DNA from: Pseudomonadota bacterium
GTDB lineage: Bacteria > Pseudomonadota > Alphaproteobacteria > Rhizobiales > Hyphomicrobiaceae
Direction: 5' to 3'
Assembly: GCA_023405815.1 (NCBI GenBank)
Contig: JAEXXM010000079.1
Location: 62,001-126,000, forward strand
DNA length: 64,000 nt
Shown: positions 33,527 to 42,880 of the stretch, piece by piece
How the letters are laid out: every line of letters begins with the position of its first letter
Numbering within the stretch: position 1 is the stretch's first letter
Notes under the pieces: model-generated
Databases searched by the model: none
What the model was told of the DNA's origin: nothing
What the model saw: only the letters and a program-made list of their open reading frames with translations
Made by a program: the position numbers and the translations under genes

Positions 33527-35146
33527 ATGGGAAGCACGACAGCAGCAGCTCACGACGACCACGACCACGCCCCAACCGGGCTCAAGCGCTGGTTGTTCTC
33601 GACGAATCACAAGGACATCGGAACGATGTACTTGATATTCGCCATCATCGCCGGCCTCATCGGCGGCGCCCTCTCGGTCGCCATGCGCCTCGAGCTGCAA
33701 GAGCCGGGAATGCAGTACTTCGCCGATGGCCACGTCTATAACGTGTTCGTCACCGGTCACGGCCTCATCATGGTGTTCTTCATGGTGATGCCGGCCATGA
33801 TCGGCGGCTACGGCAACTGGTTCGTGCCGCTGATGATCGGCGCGCCCGACATGGCCTTCCCGCGCATGAACAACATCTCGTTCTGGCTGCTTCCGGCGGC
33901 GCTCGGACTGTTGCTCATCTCGCTGTTCGTCGAAGGGCCGCCCGGCGGTCTCGGCGTCGGCACCGGCTGGACGGCGTACGCGCCGCTGTCGACCTCGGGT
34001 CACCCGGGGCCGGCGATGGACTTCGCCATCCTGTCGCTGCACCTCGCCGGTGCGTCGTCGATCCTCGGTGCCATCAACTTCATCACCACCATTTTCAACA
34101 TGCGCGCGCCGGGCATGACCCTGCACAAGATGCCGCTGTTCGTGTGGTCGGTGCTGGTGACGGCGTTCCTTTTGCTCCTGTCGCTGCCCGTTCTCGCTGG
34201 TGCCATCACCATGCTGCTGACGGACCGCAACTTCGGAACCTCGTTCTTCAGCCCGCAGGGGGGCGGCGACCCGCTGCTCTACCAGCACCTGTTCTGGTTC
34301 TTCGGACATCCTGAGGTCTACATTCTGATCCTGCCGGGCTTCGGCATCATCAGCCACATCGTGTCGACCTTCTCGCGCAAGCCGGTGTTCGGGTATCTCG
34401 GCATGGCCTACGCCATGGTCGCCATCGGCCTCGTCGGCTTCATCGTGTGGGCGCACCACATGTATGCGGCCGGCATCAGCGTGAACACGCAGGCCTACTT
34501 CGTGTTCGCGACGATGGTCATCGCGGTGCCCACGGGAGTGAAGATCTTCTCGTGGATCGCCACGATGTGGGGCGGATCGATCCAGTTCCGCGTGCCGATG
34601 ATCTGGGCTCTCGGGTTCATCTTCCTGTTCACGGTGGGCGGCGTCACGGGCGTCATGCTCTCCAACGCCGGCGTCGACCGCGCGCTGCACGACACCTACT
34701 ACGTGGTGGCGCACTTCCACTACGTGCTGTCGCTCGGCGCCGTGTTCGCCATCTTCGCGGCCTGGTACTACTGGTTCCCGAAGATGTCGGGCTACATGTA
34801 CAATGAGACGCTCGGCAAGATTCACTTCTGGCTGACGTTCATCGGCGCCAACGTGCTGTTCTTCCCGCAGCACTTCCTCGGTCTCTCGGGCATGCCCCGC
34901 CGCTATGTCGACTATCCGGACGCCTTCGCGTTCTGGAACGGTGTGTCGTCGATCGGCGCCTACATCACGGCGCTGGGGACGATCGTGTTCCTCGTCGGCG
35001 TGCTGGCTGCCTTCATGGGCCGCAAGGTCGCCGCTGCCAATCCGTGGGGCCCGGGCGCCACCACACTCGAGTGGACGCTGCCGTCTCCGCCGGCATTCCA
35101 CTCCTTCGAGACGCTGCCGCGCATCCAGGCGAGTGGACATCACTGA
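33527..35146 (+). CDS. coxA: Cytochrome c oxidase subunit I (aa3 type)
   Basis: 539 residues, 12 membrane helices. Active-site marks: FWFFGHPEVYILILPGFGII with the His-Tyr crosslink, WAHHMYAAG for CuB histidines, FHYVLSLGAVFAIF for the heme a and a3 ligands. Proton-path residues: D-channel NWFVPLMIGAPDMAFPRMNN, K-channel AVPTGVKIFSW. So this is an A1-type heme-copper oxidase that pumps protons. It begins with an unusual His/Asp-rich tip (AAAHDDHDHAPTG). A hairpin with an 8-bp perfect stem lies just after the gene (35168-35186). Confidence 0.97.
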   Translation: MGSTTAAAHDDHDHAPTGLKRWLFSTNHKDIGTMYLIFAIIAGLIGGALSVAMRLELQEPGMQYFADGHVYNVFVTGHGLIMVFFMVMPAMIGGYGNWFVPLMIGAPDMAFPRMNNISFWLLPAALGLLLISLFVEGPPGGLGVGTGWTAYAPLSTSGHPGPAMDFAILSLHLAGASSILGAINFITTIFNMRAPGMTLHKMPLFVWSVLVTAFLLLLSLPVLAGAITMLLTDRNFGTSFFSPQGGGDPLLYQHLFWFFGHPEVYILILPGFGIISHIVSTFSRKPVFGYLGMAYAMVAIGLVGFIVWAHHMYAAGISVNTQAYFVFATMVIAVPTGVKIFSWIATMWGGSIQFRVPMIWALGFIFLFTVGGVTGVMLSNAGVDRALHDTYYVVAHFHYVLSLGAVFAIFAAWYYWFPKMSGYMYNETLGKIHFWLTFIGANVLFFPQHFLGLSGMPRRYVDYPDAFAFWNGVSSIGAYITALGTIVFLVGVLAAFMGRKVAAANPWGPGATTLEWTLPSPPAFHSFETLPRIQASGHH

Positions 35147-35309
35147 GGTCTGAAGCGGCGATGGCAACGGGCGGCATGGCCGCCCGCTGCCCGAAGAAGA
35201 AAAAACCGCAGCTCACCTTCGCCCTCGGCGGGCGGAGGTGAAGCGGCGGCAAGACCAAGCAGGACCTCCGCAAAAGGGGCCGATGCGCGGTCAGAAGGGT
35301 GGAGTTGGG

Positions 35310-36242
35310 ATGCAAGGCACGTCGCTTGAGACCAATATCGACCGACTGAGCCCCGGCACCGGGGCGAGCGTCGGCGATTTCATTCAGCTTCTGAAGCCGC
35401 GGGTGATGTCGCTCGTGGTCTTCACCGCAGTGACCGGCATGGTTGCCGCGCCCGGCTCGATCCATCCCGTCATCGGCATCATCGCGCTTCTCGCCATCGC
35501 CATCGGGGCGGGTGCCGCCGGGGCGCTCAACATGTGGTACGATGCCGACATCGACGCGCACATGGCGCGCACCGCGGCTCGACCGATCCCGCGCGGGCGC
35601 ATGACGGCGGACGAGGCGCTGAGCTTCGGCTCGGTGCTGTCGGTATTCTCGGTGCTGACACTCGGCGTGCTCGTCAATTGGACGGCCGGGGCCCTGCTCG
35701 CCATCACCATCGGCTTCTATCTCTTCATCTATACGATGTGGTTGAAGCGGCGGACGCCGCAGAACATCGTCATTGGCGGCGCCGCTGGCGCCTTCCCGCC
35801 GATGGTCGGCTGGGCGGCTGTGACGGGCAATGTCAGCATCGAGAGCGTGCTGATGTTCCTCATCATCTTTATGTGGACGCCGCCGCATTTCTGGGCCCTC
35901 GCGCTTTATCGCTGCCGCGACTACGAGCGTGTCGGCGTGCCGATGCTGCCGGTCGTTGCCGGCATGGCCGAAACGCGGCGGCAGATCTGGCTCTATTCGC
36001 TGGTGCTGGTGCCGCTCGCGGTGGCGCCGTCCTTCATCGGGCTCGCGGGGCCCGTCTACGCGGTGACGTCGGCAATGCTTGGAGCGGCGTTCCTCTACCT
36101 CGCGTGGAAGGTGCGCAAGATCACCGAGGGGCGCGAGGCGGACGCCGCTGCAAAGCGTCTGTTCGGGTTCTCCATTCTCTACCTATTCCTGCTGTTCGCG
36201 GTGATGCTCGGCGAGCATGTCGTGGCGCGGATCGCAGCGTGA
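35310..36242 (+). CDS. ctaB: Protoheme IX farnesyltransferase (heme O synthase)
   Basis: 310 residues from ATG 35310, where GGAG stands five bases upstream; earlier in-frame ATGs have no such site. It converts heme b to heme O for the oxidase. UbiA-type membrane fold with the prenyl-diphosphate aspartates in NMWYDADIDAHMARTAARPI and a second acidic site, CRDYERVGVPMLPVV. IGGAAGAFPPMVGWAAVTGN and MWTPPHFWALALYR are family signatures. Operon position after coxA is standard. Confidence 0.96.
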   Translation: MQGTSLETNIDRLSPGTGASVGDFIQLLKPRVMSLVVFTAVTGMVAAPGSIHPVIGIIALLAIAIGAGAAGALNMWYDADIDAHMARTAARPIPRGRMTADEALSFGSVLSVFSVLTLGVLVNWTAGALLAITIGFYLFIYTMWLKRRTPQNIVIGGAAGAFPPMVGWAAVTGNVSIESVLMFLIIFMWTPPHFWALALYRCRDYERVGVPMLPVVAGMAETRRQIWLYSLVLVPLAVAPSFIGLAGPVYAVTSAMLGAAFLYLAWKVRKITEGREADAAAKRLFGFSILYLFLLFAVMLGEHVVARIAA

Positions 36243-36252
36243 GGAACGTGCG

Positions 36253-36417
36253 GTGGCAGTGGTCATGGCCGAGATGAACGAGGACGAGAAAGAGCGCCGG
36301 CGGCGGCAGCGCATGCGCTCGCTCGCCATCGCGCTGGCGCTCGGCGCCATGGTGGCGCTGTTCTATGTGGCGACCATCATCCGCCTCGGCGGCAACGTCT
36401 TCAACAGACCGATCTAG
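36253..36417 (+). CDS. Small membrane protein of the cox operon (CoxF-like)
   Basis: 54 residues from GTG 36253, supported by GAGGA seven bases upstream. A charged N-terminus (MNEDEKERRRRQRMRSLAIA) leads into one membrane helix (IALALGAMVALFYVATIIRL) and a short tail ending NVFNRPI. Small proteins of this form commonly sit between ctaB and ctaG in Alphaproteobacteria and are called CoxF; their role in oxidase assembly is not well defined. Confidence 0.82.
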   Translation: MAVVMAEMNEDEKERRRRQRMRSLAIALALGAMVALFYVATIIRLGGNVFNRPI

Positions 36418-36435
36418 GGTGCGCGGAAAAGGACC

Positions 36436-37047
36436 ATGACGGCATCCAACGAGCAGCAGAGAAAGACGCAGGCGGCACCGCGGCACAAGACCGTGGCGCT
36501 GATCTGCAGCGTGCTCGTGCTGGCGATGGCCGGGCTGTCGTTCGCGGCCGTACCGCTCTATCGCCTCTACTGCCAGGTCACGGGCTACCAAGGCACGACG
36601 CAGCGCGCGGAGAAGGCGTCGGGCGTGGTGCTCGACCGCACCGTGAAGGTGCACTTCGACGCCAACGTCGCCGCAAACCTGCCGTGGAAGTTCGAGCCGG
36701 TGCAGTCCTCGCTCGACGTGAAGGTCGGCGAGAACACGCTCGCATACTTCAAGGCGACCAACACCTCCGACAAGGCGACGGTCGGCACCGCAGTGTTCAA
36801 TGTCACTCCGGATGCCGTTGGGCCGCACTTCAACAAGGTGCAGTGCTTCTGCTTCACCGAGCAGCGGCTGGAGCCCGGCCAATCGGTCGAGATGCCGGTT
36901 TCATTCTTCGTCGATCCGGCGTTCGCGACGGACGAGGAGACGAGCGCGCTGTCGGAGCTGACGCTGTCCTATTCGTTCTATCCGGTTGCCGAGCCCAAGA
37001 AGGTGGAGGGGCAAGCCTCCGTCGGCTCGGCGGGCAAGGGCGGATGA
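36436..37047 (+). CDS. ctaG: Cytochrome c oxidase assembly protein CtaG (Cox11), copper chaperone
   Basis: 203 residues: cytoplasmic tail, one membrane helix (TVALICSVLVLAMAGLSFAA), and a periplasmic Ig-like domain. The copper-binding VQCFCFTEQRLEPGQ with the CFC motif is intact, as is VPLYRLYCQVTGYQGTTQRA. Delivers copper to CuB of subunit I. Position between ctaB and coxC is the usual one. Confidence 0.96.
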   Translation: MTASNEQQRKTQAAPRHKTVALICSVLVLAMAGLSFAAVPLYRLYCQVTGYQGTTQRAEKASGVVLDRTVKVHFDANVAANLPWKFEPVQSSLDVKVGENTLAYFKATNTSDKATVGTAVFNVTPDAVGPHFNKVQCFCFTEQRLEPGQSVEMPVSFFVDPAFATDEETSALSELTLSYSFYPVAEPKKVEGQASVGSAGKGG

Positions 37048-37182
37048 GAAACTGAAATAACCGCTGGCGCGTCGAGGGAACCGGTCCTAAGGCGCGGCGG
37101 CGAGGCAGAGGCCCTCCAAAGCCGACGCCGATAAAGACCAGGGATCGGGAGCACCAACGGGGACCACGGGAGACACACGAAA

Positions 37183-38142
37183 ATGGCCGCTTCGCACGCC
37201 AAGCATCACGACTACCACCTAGTAAATCCAAGCCCGTGGCCACTCACCGCGTCGATTTCGGCGTTCGTGATGATGATCGGCGCGGTTATCTGGATGCGCT
37301 CGCAGAACGAAGGCGCGGGGGTGTTCGGCATCTCGGGCCCATGGGTATTCATCGTCGGCTTCATCTCCGTCGCCGCCAGCGCGTTCTTCTGGTGGCGGGA
37401 CGTCATCAGCGAGGGACAGCACGGCGACCACACGCCGGTGGTGCAGCTCCACTTCCGCTACGGGATGATCCTGTTCATCGCCTCCGAGGTGATGTTCTTC
37501 GTCGCCTGGTTCTGGGCTTACTTCGACGTGGCGCTGTTCCCGAAGAGCATCCACGACCTTCTCAACACCACCGACGTTGTCGGCCAGGTGTCGCGCGACC
37601 AGATCCTCGGCGGTCAGTGGCCGCCGGTGCCGGTCGACGGAACGGGCCTGACGGTGCCGGCTACCGGTGCGCCGACGCCGGGCGTGTTCCAGCACACGTT
37701 CGATCCGTGGGGCATTCCGCTGCTCAACACGCTGATCCTGCTTACCTCGGGCGTGACAGTAACGTGGGCGCACCATGCCCTCCTGAAGGGCGACCGCCGC
37801 GGCCTCATCCTGGGCCTGATCCTGACGGTCCTGCTCGGCGGCATCTTCACGTTCTTCCAGGCGTACGAGTACCAGCACGCCGCCTTTAGCTTCGCCGGCC
37901 ACATCTACGGCTCGACGTTCTTCATGGCGACGGGCTTCCACGGCGCGCACGTGATCATCGGCACGATCTTCCTGCTCGTATGCCTCATCCGTGCACTGCG
38001 CGGCGCCTTCACCCCGAAGGCGCACTTCGGCTTCGAAGCGGCGGCTTGGTACTGGCACTTCGTCGACGTCGTCTGGCTGTTCCTGTTCGCCTCGATCTAC
38101 GTGTGGGGCGCGGGTGCGAGCCCCGGCGGTGCGGGTCACTAA
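37183..38142 (+). CDS. coxC: Cytochrome c oxidase subunit III
   Basis: 319 residues, seven membrane helices. Conserved: YHLVNPSPWPLTASISAFVM near the start, LHFRYGMILFIASEVMFFVA, WAYFDVALFP, VTWAHHALLKGDRRG, and the C-terminal AAWYWHFVDVVWLFLFASIY. Structural subunit that stabilises the proton-uptake path. There is an insertion of ~40 residues before the third helix (VGQVSRDQILGGQWPPVPVD), typical of alphaproteobacterial forms. Followed by a strong GC hairpin. Confidence 0.96.
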   Translation: MAASHAKHHDYHLVNPSPWPLTASISAFVMMIGAVIWMRSQNEGAGVFGISGPWVFIVGFISVAASAFFWWRDVISEGQHGDHTPVVQLHFRYGMILFIASEVMFFVAWFWAYFDVALFPKSIHDLLNTTDVVGQVSRDQILGGQWPPVPVDGTGLTVPATGAPTPGVFQHTFDPWGIPLLNTLILLTSGVTVTWAHHALLKGDRRGLILGLILTVLLGGIFTFFQAYEYQHAAFSFAGHIYGSTFFMATGFHGAHVIIGTIFLLVCLIRALRGAFTPKAHFGFEAAAWYWHFVDVVWLFLFASIYVWGAGASPGGAGH

Positions 38143-38172
38143 GCGGCTGCTCAGGCAGCATTGAACAATCGG

Positions 38173-38195
38173 CGGGGCGGCCATCGGCCGCCCCG
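38173..38195 (+). terminator. GC-rich hairpin after coxC
   Basis: Perfect 10-bp stem CGGGGCGGCC - ATC - GGCCGCCCCG without a T-run. It may slow or partly end transcription, or stabilise the cox mRNA, since DUF983 and surf1 continue downstream. Confidence 0.5.
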
Positions 38196-38237
38196 TGCTA
38201 TTGTGGGCAGTCGTCGCATTCATTGGTGGAGCGAAGC

Positions 38238-38612
38238 GTGTCCGAAATACCCCGATCGGTTTCGCCCTTCTATTCGGCACTCCTGGCGCGCTGCCCGCGA
38301 TGCGGCTCGGGCCCGTTGTTCAAGAACGTGCTCGAGCTGCGCGAGAAGTGCGATCGGTGCGGGCTCGACTATCGCTTCATCGATACCGGGGACGGCCCGG
38401 CGGTGTTCGCCATCCTTATTTTGGGATTCCTCGTTTGCGGCATGGCGCTTTACGTGGAGTTCACCTACGAGCCGCCGGTGTGGGTGCATGTCGTGCTGTG
38501 GGGCATCGGCACGCCGTTGATCGCCCTTGTCCTATTGCGCTTCCTCAAGGCAGGGCTCATTGCCTTGCAATACCGCAACAAAGCCGAGGAAGGACGCTTT
38601 GAGCATGATTGA
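38238..38612 (+). CDS. DUF983 family protein
   Basis: 124 residues from GTG 38238 with GGAG upstream. A zinc-ribbon-like knuckle (ARCPRCGSGPLFKNVLELRE, KCDRCGLDY) precedes two membrane helices (GPAVFAILILGFLVCGMALY and HVVLWGIGTPLIALVLLRF). DUF983 proteins accompany oxidase assembly genes in Alphaproteobacteria; biochemical role unknown, possibly copper or heme handling. Overlaps surf1 by four bases. Confidence 0.92.
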   Translation: MSEIPRSVSPFYSALLARCPRCGSGPLFKNVLELREKCDRCGLDYRFIDTGDGPAVFAILILGFLVCGMALYVEFTYEPPVWVHVVLWGIGTPLIALVLLRFLKAGLIALQYRNKAEEGRFEHD

Positions 38613-39406
38613 GCGTCCAGGCGGTGAGAGTTCCGCCGCGAACCGGCGGCGGCGCTGACGTGCTGCGGGCACTGAGAGAGAAGCGGCTTCTCTGGCCGGG
38701 GTTGGCAGCCCTCATCGGGATTGCGGTGCTCATAGCGCTCGGCACCTGGCAGATGCAGCGGCTCGCCTGGAAGCAGGGCCTCATCGGGGCCATCGGCGAG
38801 CGCGCGCATGCGGCGCCCGTCCCCATGGCCGTCGTCGAGGAGCGCGCTGCGGGGGGCGGGGATGTCGAATATACCCGGGTGGTCGTGGATGGGGCGTTCG
38901 ACCACGCCCGGGAAATCCACCTCTACGCGCTCGACGAGAGCGGCGGTCCCGGGTTCCACGTCATCACCCCGCTGCGGCTCGCCGACGGCAGCATCGTGCT
39001 CGTCAACCGCGGGTTCGTGCCCAACGACCTCAAGGATCCGGCGCGGCGGGCGCCCGGCCAGCTTTCCGGGGCGCAGCACGTTACCGGGCTGATCCGGCAT
39101 CCGGATCAACAGGGCATGTTCATTCCGGCCAACGACGCGGCTCGCAACGTCTGGTACTGGCGCGACATCGATGCGATGGCTGCCGCGGCCAGCGGAACCG
39201 ATGCCTCGCGCGTGCACCGCCTGATCGTCGACGCGGAGGGGGAGCCGGCGCCTGCGGGCGGCTGGCCCAGGGGCGGAGTGACGCGCCTCACGCTGCCGAA
39301 CCGGCACCTAGAGTACGCGCTAACGTGGTATGGCTTAGCAGCGGCGCTCGCAGCGGTATTCATCGCATTCGCCGCAACGCGCTGGCGCCAGCCGCCCTCG
39401 CCATAG
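38609..39406 (+). CDS. SURF1-family oxidase assembly protein
   Basis: 265 residues if it starts at TTG 38609; a GTG at 38660 is an alternative. Two membrane helices at the ends (LAALIGIAVLIALGTWQMQR and LAAALAAVFIAFAATRW) enclose a periplasmic domain with EYTRVVVDGAFDHAREIHLY, GFHVITPLRLADGSIVLVNR and GFVPNDLKDPARR. SURF1 (Shy1) helps insert heme a into subunit I. NRHLEYALTWYGLA near the end is the usual closing motif. Confidence 0.94.
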   Translation: MSVQAVRVPPRTGGGADVLRALREKRLLWPGLAALIGIAVLIALGTWQMQRLAWKQGLIGAIGERAHAAPVPMAVVEERAAGGGDVEYTRVVVDGAFDHAREIHLYALDESGGPGFHVITPLRLADGSIVLVNRGFVPNDLKDPARRAPGQLSGAQHVTGLIRHPDQQGMFIPANDAARNVWYWRDIDAMAAAASGTDASRVHRLIVDAEGEPAPAGGWPRGGVTRLTLPNRHLEYALTWYGLAAALAAVFIAFAATRWRQPPSP

Positions 39407-39567
39407 CGGACAACCCGGTCCGGCAGCGGTAAATCGCCCTGTTGTCGTTGGGGTTAACCGCAACAAGGCTGTGCGGAGCTCGGCACGGAGCCGGGAGCTT
39501 GCTTGTAGCCCTCCGGCCCCGGCTCTAGGGTGCACGTCGCATCCGCTCGCAAGGAGAACATCCCGTT

Positions 39568-40980
39568 TTGAACTACATCTCGACCAGAGGTGAAGCGCCC
39601 CCGTTGGGATTCGAGGACGTCGTGCTCGCCGGCCTTGCCCGCGACGGCGGCCTGTACGTTCCGCAGGTCTGGCCGACCCTGACGCCGGAGATGATCGCCT
39701 CGTTTGCGGGGAAGTCGTTTGCGGACGTGGCGGTCGAGGTGATCCATCCGTTCACTGGCGGCGCGATCCCGAAGGGCGAGCTGCGTGAGATGGCGATCGC
39801 GGCCTATGCTCGCTTCGAGCATCCGGCAGTTACCCCACTCGTACAGGTGGGCCGCAATCGGTGGATTCTCGAGCTGTTCCATGGTCCGACGCTGGCGTTC
39901 AAGGACGTGGCGATGCAGCTCCTCGCCCGGCTGATGGACCGGGTGCTGTCGGCGCGCAACGAGCGGGCAACGATCGTCGGCGCGACCTCGGGCGATACGG
40001 GCGGGGCGGCGATCGAAGCCTTCCGCGGCTCGCCGCACGTCGATATCGCGATCCTCTTTCCCGAGGGACGCGTCTCGGACGTGCAGCGGCGGATGATGAC
40101 GACGCCGACCGAGACCAACGTTCATGCCATCTCGGTGCGCGGCAACTTCGACGATTGCCAGGCACTCGTGAAGGCGATGTTCAACGATCACAACTTCCGC
40201 GATCGTGTCTCGCTTGCCGGCGTCAACTCGATCAACTGGGCGCGCATCGCCGGCCAGGTGACCTATTATTTCGTCGCTGCGGCGGCGCTCGGCGCACCGC
40301 ACCGGCCGGTGTCGTTCGTCGTTCCGACCGGCAACTTCGGCGACATTTTCGCGGGGTACGTCGCCAAGCGCATGGGGCTGCCGATCGAGAAGCTGGTCAT
40401 CGCCTCGAACGTCAACGACATCCTGCCGCGCACCCTGCACGGCGGCACCTACGAGATGCGCGAGGTGGTCGCGACCTCGTCGCCGTCGATGGACATCCAG
40501 ATATCGTCCAACTTCGAGCGCTACCTGTTCGAAGCCTCGGGGCGCGACGCACCGTTGATCCGCGCCAAGATGCGCGCATTGAAGGAAACGGGAAGCTTCG
40601 ATCTCGGCTCGCTCGGGACCACGATGCGGCGCGAGTTCGCGGCCGCGGCGGCGAGCGAGAAGGATGTGGCGGAGGCCATTGTCCGCACGAGAGCCGAAAG
40701 CGGATACGTTGCCGATCCGCACACCGCCTGCGCGATCGTCGCGGCCGAGCGCGAGCTCGGAGAGAACGGCTCGGTTCCGCAGATCGTGCTGTCGACGGCG
40801 CACCCCGCCAAGTTCCCGGACGCGATGGAGGCGATCACGGGCGTGCGCCCGCCGCTGCCGCCGCGGCTAACGTCCCTCATGACCGACAAGGAACGCTTCA
40901 CCACCATCGACAACGACATCGGCATCGCCGAGGGGCACGTCGAGACGTTGACGCGCGCCGTGCTGGAGCGCCGTGAATGA
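39568..40980 (+). CDS. thrC: Threonine synthase
   Basis: 470 residues from TTG 39568 (AAGGAG 11 bases upstream). Makes threonine from O-phosphohomoserine with PLP. The PLP lysine is in GPTLAFKDVAMQLLARLMD, the phosphate cradle is GATSGDTGGAAIEAFRG, and FVVPTGNFGDIFAGYVAKRM is conserved. Long (type II) form. The matching homoserine kinase gene thrB is 10 kb away on the other strand. Stop overlaps the peptidase start (ATGA). Confidence 0.97.
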   Translation: MNYISTRGEAPPLGFEDVVLAGLARDGGLYVPQVWPTLTPEMIASFAGKSFADVAVEVIHPFTGGAIPKGELREMAIAAYARFEHPAVTPLVQVGRNRWILELFHGPTLAFKDVAMQLLARLMDRVLSARNERATIVGATSGDTGGAAIEAFRGSPHVDIAILFPEGRVSDVQRRMMTTPTETNVHAISVRGNFDDCQALVKAMFNDHNFRDRVSLAGVNSINWARIAGQVTYYFVAAAALGAPHRPVSFVVPTGNFGDIFAGYVAKRMGLPIEKLVIASNVNDILPRTLHGGTYEMREVVATSSPSMDIQISSNFERYLFEASGRDAPLIRAKMRALKETGSFDLGSLGTTMRREFAAAAASEKDVAEAIVRTRAESGYVADPHTACAIVAAERELGENGSVPQIVLSTAHPAKFPDAMEAITGVRPPLPPRLTSLMTDKERFTTIDNDIGIAEGHVETLTRAVLERRE

Positions 40981-42245
40981 GCGTGAAGCTGACGACACTT
41001 CCCAACGGACTGCGGGTGGTGACCGACAACATGCCCCACCTCGAGACAGTATCGCTGGGACTGTGGGTCGGCACGGGAGCGCGCCACGAGAGCGACCGCG
41101 AGCATGGTATCTCGCACCTCCTGGAGCACATGGCCTTCAAGGGCACGCGGCGGCGGACGGCGCAGCAGATCGCCGAGGAGATCGAGGAGGTCGGCGGCGA
41201 GCTCAACGCCGCCACCAGCATGGAGACGACGGCCTACTACGCCCGCGTATTGAAGGGCGATGAGGGCGTCGCGCTCGGTCTCATCGCCGACATTCTGCAG
41301 AACTCCGCCTTCGGGAGGCCGGAGCTCGAGGGCGAGCGGCAGGTGATCCTGCAGGAGATCGCCGCTACCCGCGATAGCCCCGACGACATCGGGTATGATC
41401 TCTTGCACGATGCCGCGTTTCCCGAGCAGTCGGTCGGGCGGCCGATTCTCGGCACACCGGAAAGCGTATCGAGCTTCACGGCAGGTGACCTCAAGCGCTT
41501 CCTCGGGAGGCGCTATGGTCCTGGAAACATGGTGATTTCGGCGGCCGGCTCCATCCGCCACGAAAACGTCGTCCGCCACGCTGAAGCCCTATTCGGAGGG
41601 CTCACTGACGGGAAGCGAACAACGGGAGAACGGACGGCCAAATACGTCGGGGGAATGCGCGTCTCGGAGAAGCCCTTCGAGCAGAGCCATCTCCTGATCG
41701 GATTTCCCGGCCCCTCCTACAGGGAAGATGCGTTCTTTACCGCGCAAGTATTCTCCGGACTGTTCGGCGGGGGCATGTCGTCCCGATTGTTCCAAGAGGT
41801 GCGTGAGAAGCGCGGCCTCTGCTACGCGATTTACTCGACCGCATGGGGTTTGCGTGACGCGGGATTGTTCGGAATTCACGCGGCGACGGGAACGGGACTG
41901 ATGGGCCAGCTCATCGACGTCATCGGCGCGGAGCTAAAGCGCGCGGCGGATACGCCGCCCGCGGCAGCCGAGCTTGCGCGCTCGAAAGCTCAGCTCAAGG
42001 CTGGGCTGCTAATGAGCCTTGAAAGCTCGTCGGCACGGGCCGAGCAGGTGGCGCGACACATCCTGACGCACAACCGCGTGATCGGGAACGAGGAGCTGAT
42101 GGCCAAGGTCGATGCAGTGACGGCGGCCGATGTCCGCGAGTTCGCCGGCGAGCTGCTGCAGGGAGGATTGTCGGTGTCGGTGGTCGGTAGCGGCCGTCGC
42201 TCGCGAAAATTCGCTGAGCGGGCCGCAGAGATGACTAAACGCTAG
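40977..42245 (+). CDS. M16-family zinc peptidase (mitochondrial processing peptidase-like)
   Basis: 422 residues. Inverted zinc motif HLLEH in GISHLLEHMAFKGTRRRTAQ, with the downstream glutamates in GGELNAATSMETTAYYARVL. The C-terminal half keeps LFQEVREKRGLCYAIYSTAW. This size and the overlap with thrC are typical of the alphaproteobacterial homologue of mitochondrial processing peptidase. No signal peptide, so cytoplasmic. Substrates in bacteria are mostly unknown. Confidence 0.95.
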   Translation: MSVKLTTLPNGLRVVTDNMPHLETVSLGLWVGTGARHESDREHGISHLLEHMAFKGTRRRTAQQIAEEIEEVGGELNAATSMETTAYYARVLKGDEGVALGLIADILQNSAFGRPELEGERQVILQEIAATRDSPDDIGYDLLHDAAFPEQSVGRPILGTPESVSSFTAGDLKRFLGRRYGPGNMVISAAGSIRHENVVRHAEALFGGLTDGKRTTGERTAKYVGGMRVSEKPFEQSHLLIGFPGPSYREDAFFTAQVFSGLFGGGMSSRLFQEVREKRGLCYAIYSTAWGLRDAGLFGIHAATGTGLMGQLIDVIGAELKRAADTPPAAAELARSKAQLKAGLLMSLESSSARAEQVARHILTHNRVIGNEELMAKVDAVTAADVREFAGELLQGGLSVSVVGSGRRSRKFAERAAEMTKR

Positions 42246-42265
42246 CGCTTCGGGGAAGGCGGCCG

Positions 42266-42880
42266 ATGGCATTCCTGCGATCCTCATCCGGGCAGGACAG
42301 CGCATTGACCCTGCGCGGCCATCGCGTGTGGATGCGTGCGCCGCTGATGGCCGACTATGTCGCCTGGGCGGAGCTGCGAGCCATGAGCCGCGACCACCTG
42401 ACCCCATGGGAGCCGCAGTGGCAGCGCGACGAGCTCTCGCGCAGCTCCTATCGTCGCCGGGTGCGGCATTACCAGCGCGAGGCGCGCGAGGACCTGGGTT
42501 ATGCTTTCCTAATATTCTCCGAGGCCGACGACCAGCTCGTCGGCGGCCTGACGCTGTCCAACGTGCGCCGAGGCGTCACACAGGCGGGCATCCTCGGCTA
42601 CTGGATCGGAAAGCCGTTCATCGGGCGCGGCTACATGACGGAGGCGGTGCGCGCCGCCGTCGGCTTCGCCTTCGATACTCTGCATTTGCATCGGCTCGAG
42701 GCGGCGACGATGCCGAGCAATGTCGCCTCCATCCGCGTGCTCGAGCATAACGGCTTCCGGCGCGAGGGATTTGCACGGCAGCTTCTCAAGATCAACGGCG
42801 TGTGGGAGGACCATCTCCTGCACGGGCTGTTGAGTAGCGACGAGCGCGGCGCCACGAACGCGGAGGCATCCTCCGCATGA
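42266..42880 (+). CDS. GNAT acetyltransferase, RimJ-like
   Basis: 204 residues. Conserved features of the RimJ/RimL group: WAELRAMSRDHLTPWEPQWQ, GYAFLIFSEADDQLVGGLTL, the acetyl-CoA loop GYWIGKPFIGRGYMTEAVRA and ATMPSNVASIRVLEHNGFRR. These enzymes acetylate N-termini of proteins such as ribosomal S5, but the specific target cannot be told. The stop overlaps the start of the EAL protein (ATGA). Confidence 0.9.
   Translation: MAFLRSSSGQDSALTLRGHRVWMRAPLMADYVAWAELRAMSRDHLTPWEPQWQRDELSRSSYRRRVRHYQREAREDLGYAFLIFSEADDQLVGGLTLSNVRRGVTQAGILGYWIGKPFIGRGYMTEAVRAAVGFAFDTLHLHRLEAATMPSNVASIRVLEHNGFRREGFARQLLKINGVWEDHLLHGLLSSDERGATNAEASSA

Noticed and set aside
33473..35167. 564-codon minus-strand frame antisense to coxA
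   Set aside because: Shadow rich in Arg/His/Glu; coxA on the plus strand is unambiguous.
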